DNA from: Powellomyces hirtus
Lineage: Eukaryota; Chytridiomycota; Chytridiomycetes; Spizellomycetales; Powellomycetaceae
Assembly (NCBI GenBank): GCA_025526995.1
Contig: JAHLKG010000008.1
Span: forward strand, 372,001 to 436,000
Direction: 5' to 3'
DNA length: 64,000 nucleotides
Shown here: in pieces, positions 61,427 through 64,000 of the stretch
Layout of the letters: every line of letters begins with the position of its first letter
Numbering within the stretch: the stretch's first letter is position 1
The notes under the pieces: generated by a model
The model's database searches: none
What the model was told of the DNA's origin: nothing
What the model saw: only the letters and a program-made list of their open reading frames with translations
Program-made: the position numbers and the translations under genes

Positions 61427-61431
61427 GTCTG

Positions 61432-61807
61432 CATCTCTGCCTGAGGTGCCCGACCCCCAGACTACGGATGGCCTTGAATAGCCCGGGTTGTGTGGCAGCC
61501 AACAAGCCTTGGTGGAGTTAGATTGACCCACAGCTGACCCAGTTGTGGCAAGTTACATCCTGAGGCTATGTTGTTTGAGCTGAGCCTCTGCCAAGGATCT
61601 TAAGAGTGCCCACAGAGAACCCCGCATTGCTTGGCACTGCTCAGCCAGGGTCTGTCAAGACCAGGCACAGCATCCCAAATTCTTGGCAGTTTACAGATAG
61701 TCATCTTTAAAAGGCCAGTGATCTCTGGCCCCAGCATCCCAAACAATAAGACAGTTTCCACACACAATCAACACATTGCAGAGGTTCCTGATCATACCTA
61801 TTCAACA
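61432..61807 (+). repeat. copB 5' LTR, main part
   Basis: Ends CCTATTCAACA right before the primer site, like the copA end GTCTCAACA. Shorter than the copA LTR downstream of the TATA-like box (about 100 versus 204 bp). Its first 12 bases are at 56076-56087. Confidence 0.75.
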
Positions 61808-61940
61808 GGTTATGATCCCTGCATCTGCAACCTGCATTGGTCAATCAAGAAAATCAATATCAAGCTCAACCACACATTCATTTTACTGTTATTTCCTCTC
61901 TTTCCTGCCACCTCCCACCACCCTCAATGATGAACTCATT

Positions 61941-63212
61941 ATGTCCTCTGACCATGACACTTGACGCCTCACCATTGACAAGTTCACTGGTGAAAACTTC
62001 CACCTCTGGAAGTTCAAGATGCAGGCCATGCTGAAAGCCAAGAGCTTGTGGAGTGCCATTGAACGGCTGCTCCCTCTGGACATCTGCGACCAAGATGCTT
62101 GCAGGAAGGAGGAGAAGGCTATGGCTGCCTTGGTGCTGTCATTGGGAGATGAGCAACTCATGCATGTGCAGAACGCTGCAACTGCTGCTGAGGTCTGGAG
62201 GACCCTGAAGGAGGTGCATGAGAGGAAGGGGATGCAAACAAGCACCATCTGAGATGCAAGTTCCTGTCAGTAGTGATGCAGGATGGAGATGGGATGCTGG
62301 AACACATCAACAAGGTCAAGATGATGGTCCAGCAGCTGGACACAATTGAGGCAAAGGTGAACAGTGAGGACATCATCACCATTTTGCTCTACAGCCTGCC
62401 GGGGAGCTTTGAGTCACTCATTGTGTCTCTGGAGTCCAAGGCTGATGATCTGACTCTGGAGTTCCTCACTGCAAGGCTTCTGCATGAGGAGACACGGCGC
62501 TTTGAAGGACAGGATGGCAGTGGAAAGGATGGCAGGGCCTTCTATGGCAGGAGCTGGATCAGCAACACCACTATGAAGATGGCAGGAGGGCCTTGCTTCT
62601 ATTGTGGAAAGGAAGGGCACTTCAAGAAGGAGTGCAGGAAGAGGCTGGCAGCAGAGCAACAGAGCTCGGAGGCAAACCAGGCTTCTGGGCATGAGGCCTT
62701 TGCCTTCTCGGCCACCAGCAGCAGGGGTGGCCATTGGATCATCAGGTGCATCACAGCACATGACCAGCAACAGAGCCTGGTTGAGCAACTTGCAACCTCT
62801 CAACAATGCTAGGGTGCATCTGGCCAACAACAGGACAGTGGAGGCGACTGAGAAGGGTACAGCAACCACCGAGACAGCACTCCCTAATGGCAAGATGACC
62901 ACCTGCACCTTCAAGGATGTCTGGCTTGTGCCCAACCTTGAGAAAAGCCTTCTGTCAGTTGCTCAGCTGGAGGGAGCAGGAGCCAACATCCAGTTTGTTG
63001 GGGGAAGATGTGAAATCAGGGCCAGGAAGAGAGCGCTTGCTCTCAGCTGCCACCGTCAGGAGGGGCTTTATGCCCTGGGACAACCTCTGGATGCTGCTGC
63101 CCAATGCCATGCTGTTGCCATCAGCACAACTGCAGCAACTCTGGGGACATGGCATCGATACCTGGGGCATCTCAACTGTCAGAGCATCCAGCTTATGGCC
63201 AGGAAGGTCTGA
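61941..63212 (+). pseudogene. copB gag, protease and integrase zinc region, broken
   Basis: Start ATG at 61941 (MSSDHDT) aligns with the copA start, then a TGA at 61962, then KFTGENFHLWKFKM as in copA. There are frameshifts near 62235 and 62735. The CCHC knuckle CFYCGKEGHFKKEC lies near 62593-62635. The protease motif reads IGSSGASQHM, so the catalytic Asp is lost, probably with a small deletion. The integrase H-H part (WHRYLGHLN) follows. Divergence from copA is large but the order is the same. Confidence 0.82.
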
Positions 63213-64000
63213 TCCAGGGGATGGAAGCAGTAGGAGCACTGGAAACAGCACCCTGCTCAACCTGTGCTCTAGGCAAGGCCACCAAACTGCCCTTCCCTAA
63301 GGAGAGCTCATCCAGGGCTTGAGAAGTCTTGGAGCTGGTGCATTCAGATGTCTGTGGGCCAATGAGGACACTCACAATTGGAGGAGCTTGCTATTTTGTC
63401 CTCTTCATAGACGACAAGAGCAGGGCAGTCTTCCCCTATCTGCTCAAGACCAAGGCAGAGATGCTTCCCAGCTTCAAGATCTTTGCTGCAGCGGCTGCAA
63501 CAGAGACAGAATGCTCCCTCAAGGTCCTTCAGTCAGACCATGGTGGAGAATACCTGTCCAAGGCGTTCTCAAACTTCACTCAGTCCTTGGGCATCCGACA
63601 CCAGCTCAGTTCTGTTGCCACACCTCTGCAGAAGGGTGTTGCAGAGCGCATGAACAGGACCCTGGTTGAGATCGCTCGATGCCTGCTGCTCCAAGCTGGC
63701 CTTCCCTACAAGTTTTGGGGTGAAGCACTCATGACAGCTGCATACCTGAGGAACCGAAGCCCCACTCGAGGTCTCAACAACAAGGTCACACCCTGGCAGA
63801 TCTGGACAGGCACTTGTCCAAACATTCAGCACCTCCACATCTTTGGCTGCACAGCCCATGCTTCCATTCTCAAGAAGAACCAGCACAAGCTTGGTCTAAA
63901 CTATTGACTCTGGGACAAGGCTGCTGGCAAGCTGATTGAGAGCAGATACGTCCAGTTTGATGATGAGTCCTTTGTTGGAGATCCTGGCAGGCCAGATCCT
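63213..64000 (+). pseudogene. copB integrase core, partial
   Basis: In another frame: CSTCALGKATKLPFPKE (zinc-binding cysteines), a TGA at about 63320, then a core with all three catalytic residues (HSDVCGP, QSDHGGEY, AERMNRTLVE). After a TGA at 63905 the frame goes on (LWDKAAGKLIES) to the window edge. RT and RNase H should lie beyond 64000. Confidence 0.85.

Larger units (their letters stand above)
56076..64000 (+). mobile_element. copB: older copia element, split by copA-10, runs off the window
   Basis: The 5' LTR starts TGTTGGAGTCTG at 56076-56087, is interrupted by copA-10 (56088-61426 plus one GTCTG), and resumes at 61432 to 61807, giving about 388 bp. The part before its end aligns with the copA LTR (TTTAAAAGG box at 61706-61714, then CTGG, GCATCCC, CAATAA). 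A primer site with one change follows (61808-61822, GGTTATGATCCCTGC). The left target copy should be CTTTT (56071-56075). Frameshifts and stops show it is decayed. Confidence 0.85.

Noticed and set aside
62414..62935. 173-codon - strand frame opposite copB gag
   Set aside because: Antisense to a well-supported gag and knuckle region; the Leu/Ser/Pro-rich composition is typical of a shadow frame.

Overview
The window is eukaryotic nuclear DNA made almost entirely of LTR retrotransposons nested inside one another. I see no host protein gene, rRNA, tRNA or CRISPR array. The host lineage cannot be fixed from the sequence. Three Ty1/copia families share a primer-binding site matching the anticodon stem-loop of initiator tRNA-Met in a U33 form, which I recall as typical of fungi and protists rather than animals or land plants; this is weak evidence. 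The oldest element shows strong CpG loss, which suggests cytosine methylation. Element names below are provisional labels. Layout. (1) 1-5570, + strand: copX, an old decayed copia element with a chromodomain between integrase and reverse transcriptase. (2) 5571-7139: unassigned, possibly partly the end of a gypsy LTR. (3) 7140-56075: one Ty3/gypsy chromovirus on the - strand (gyp), cut into pieces by copia insertions. Read right to left, the pieces are RT (56075-55245), RNase H (46205-45914), RNase H end, integrase and start of a chromodomain (37753-35945), then a gap, an ORF with a membrane segment (13783-12804), polypurine tract and 3' LTR. Its protease, gag and 5' LTR should lie right of the window. 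(4) Ten copies of a young copia family, copA, with 18 LTRs of about 500 bp. Seven copies keep a full 1350-codon gag-pol frame. (5) 56076-56087 plus 61432-64000: copB, an older sister of copA inserted in the gyp RT; copA-10 sits 12 bp inside its 5' LTR. Target-site duplications (TSDs) let the history be read. copA-1 (GTGTG), copA-6 (CCATT), copA-8 (ATTCC) and copA-10 (GTCTG) still have matching 5-bp TSDs. Removing the CCATT and ATTCC insertions restores the gyp reading frame exactly. Mismatched flanks plus LTR marker bases show later recombination. Unequal crossing-over duplicated a 6,639-bp unit and made hybrid copA-2. An LTR-LTR deletion removed gyp sequence between copA-3 and copA-4. An LTR-LTR inversion flipped the 3' end of copA-4. 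Another deletion fused copA-8 to copA-9, and a further exchange produced copA-7 inside copA-6. How the parts work together: each copA LTR supplies a promoter (TATA-like box near LTR position 297 and five TTC units at exact 10-bp spacing near positions 74-123, resembling a step-type heat-shock element). The single gag-pol frame encodes gag with a CCHC knuckle, protease, DDE integrase, RT and RNase H. The minus-strand primer is probably a tRNAiMet 5' half. The points most worth a second look are the chromodomain in copX, the half-tRNA priming site shared by three families, the heat-shock-like LTR array and the membrane-segment ORF of gyp.
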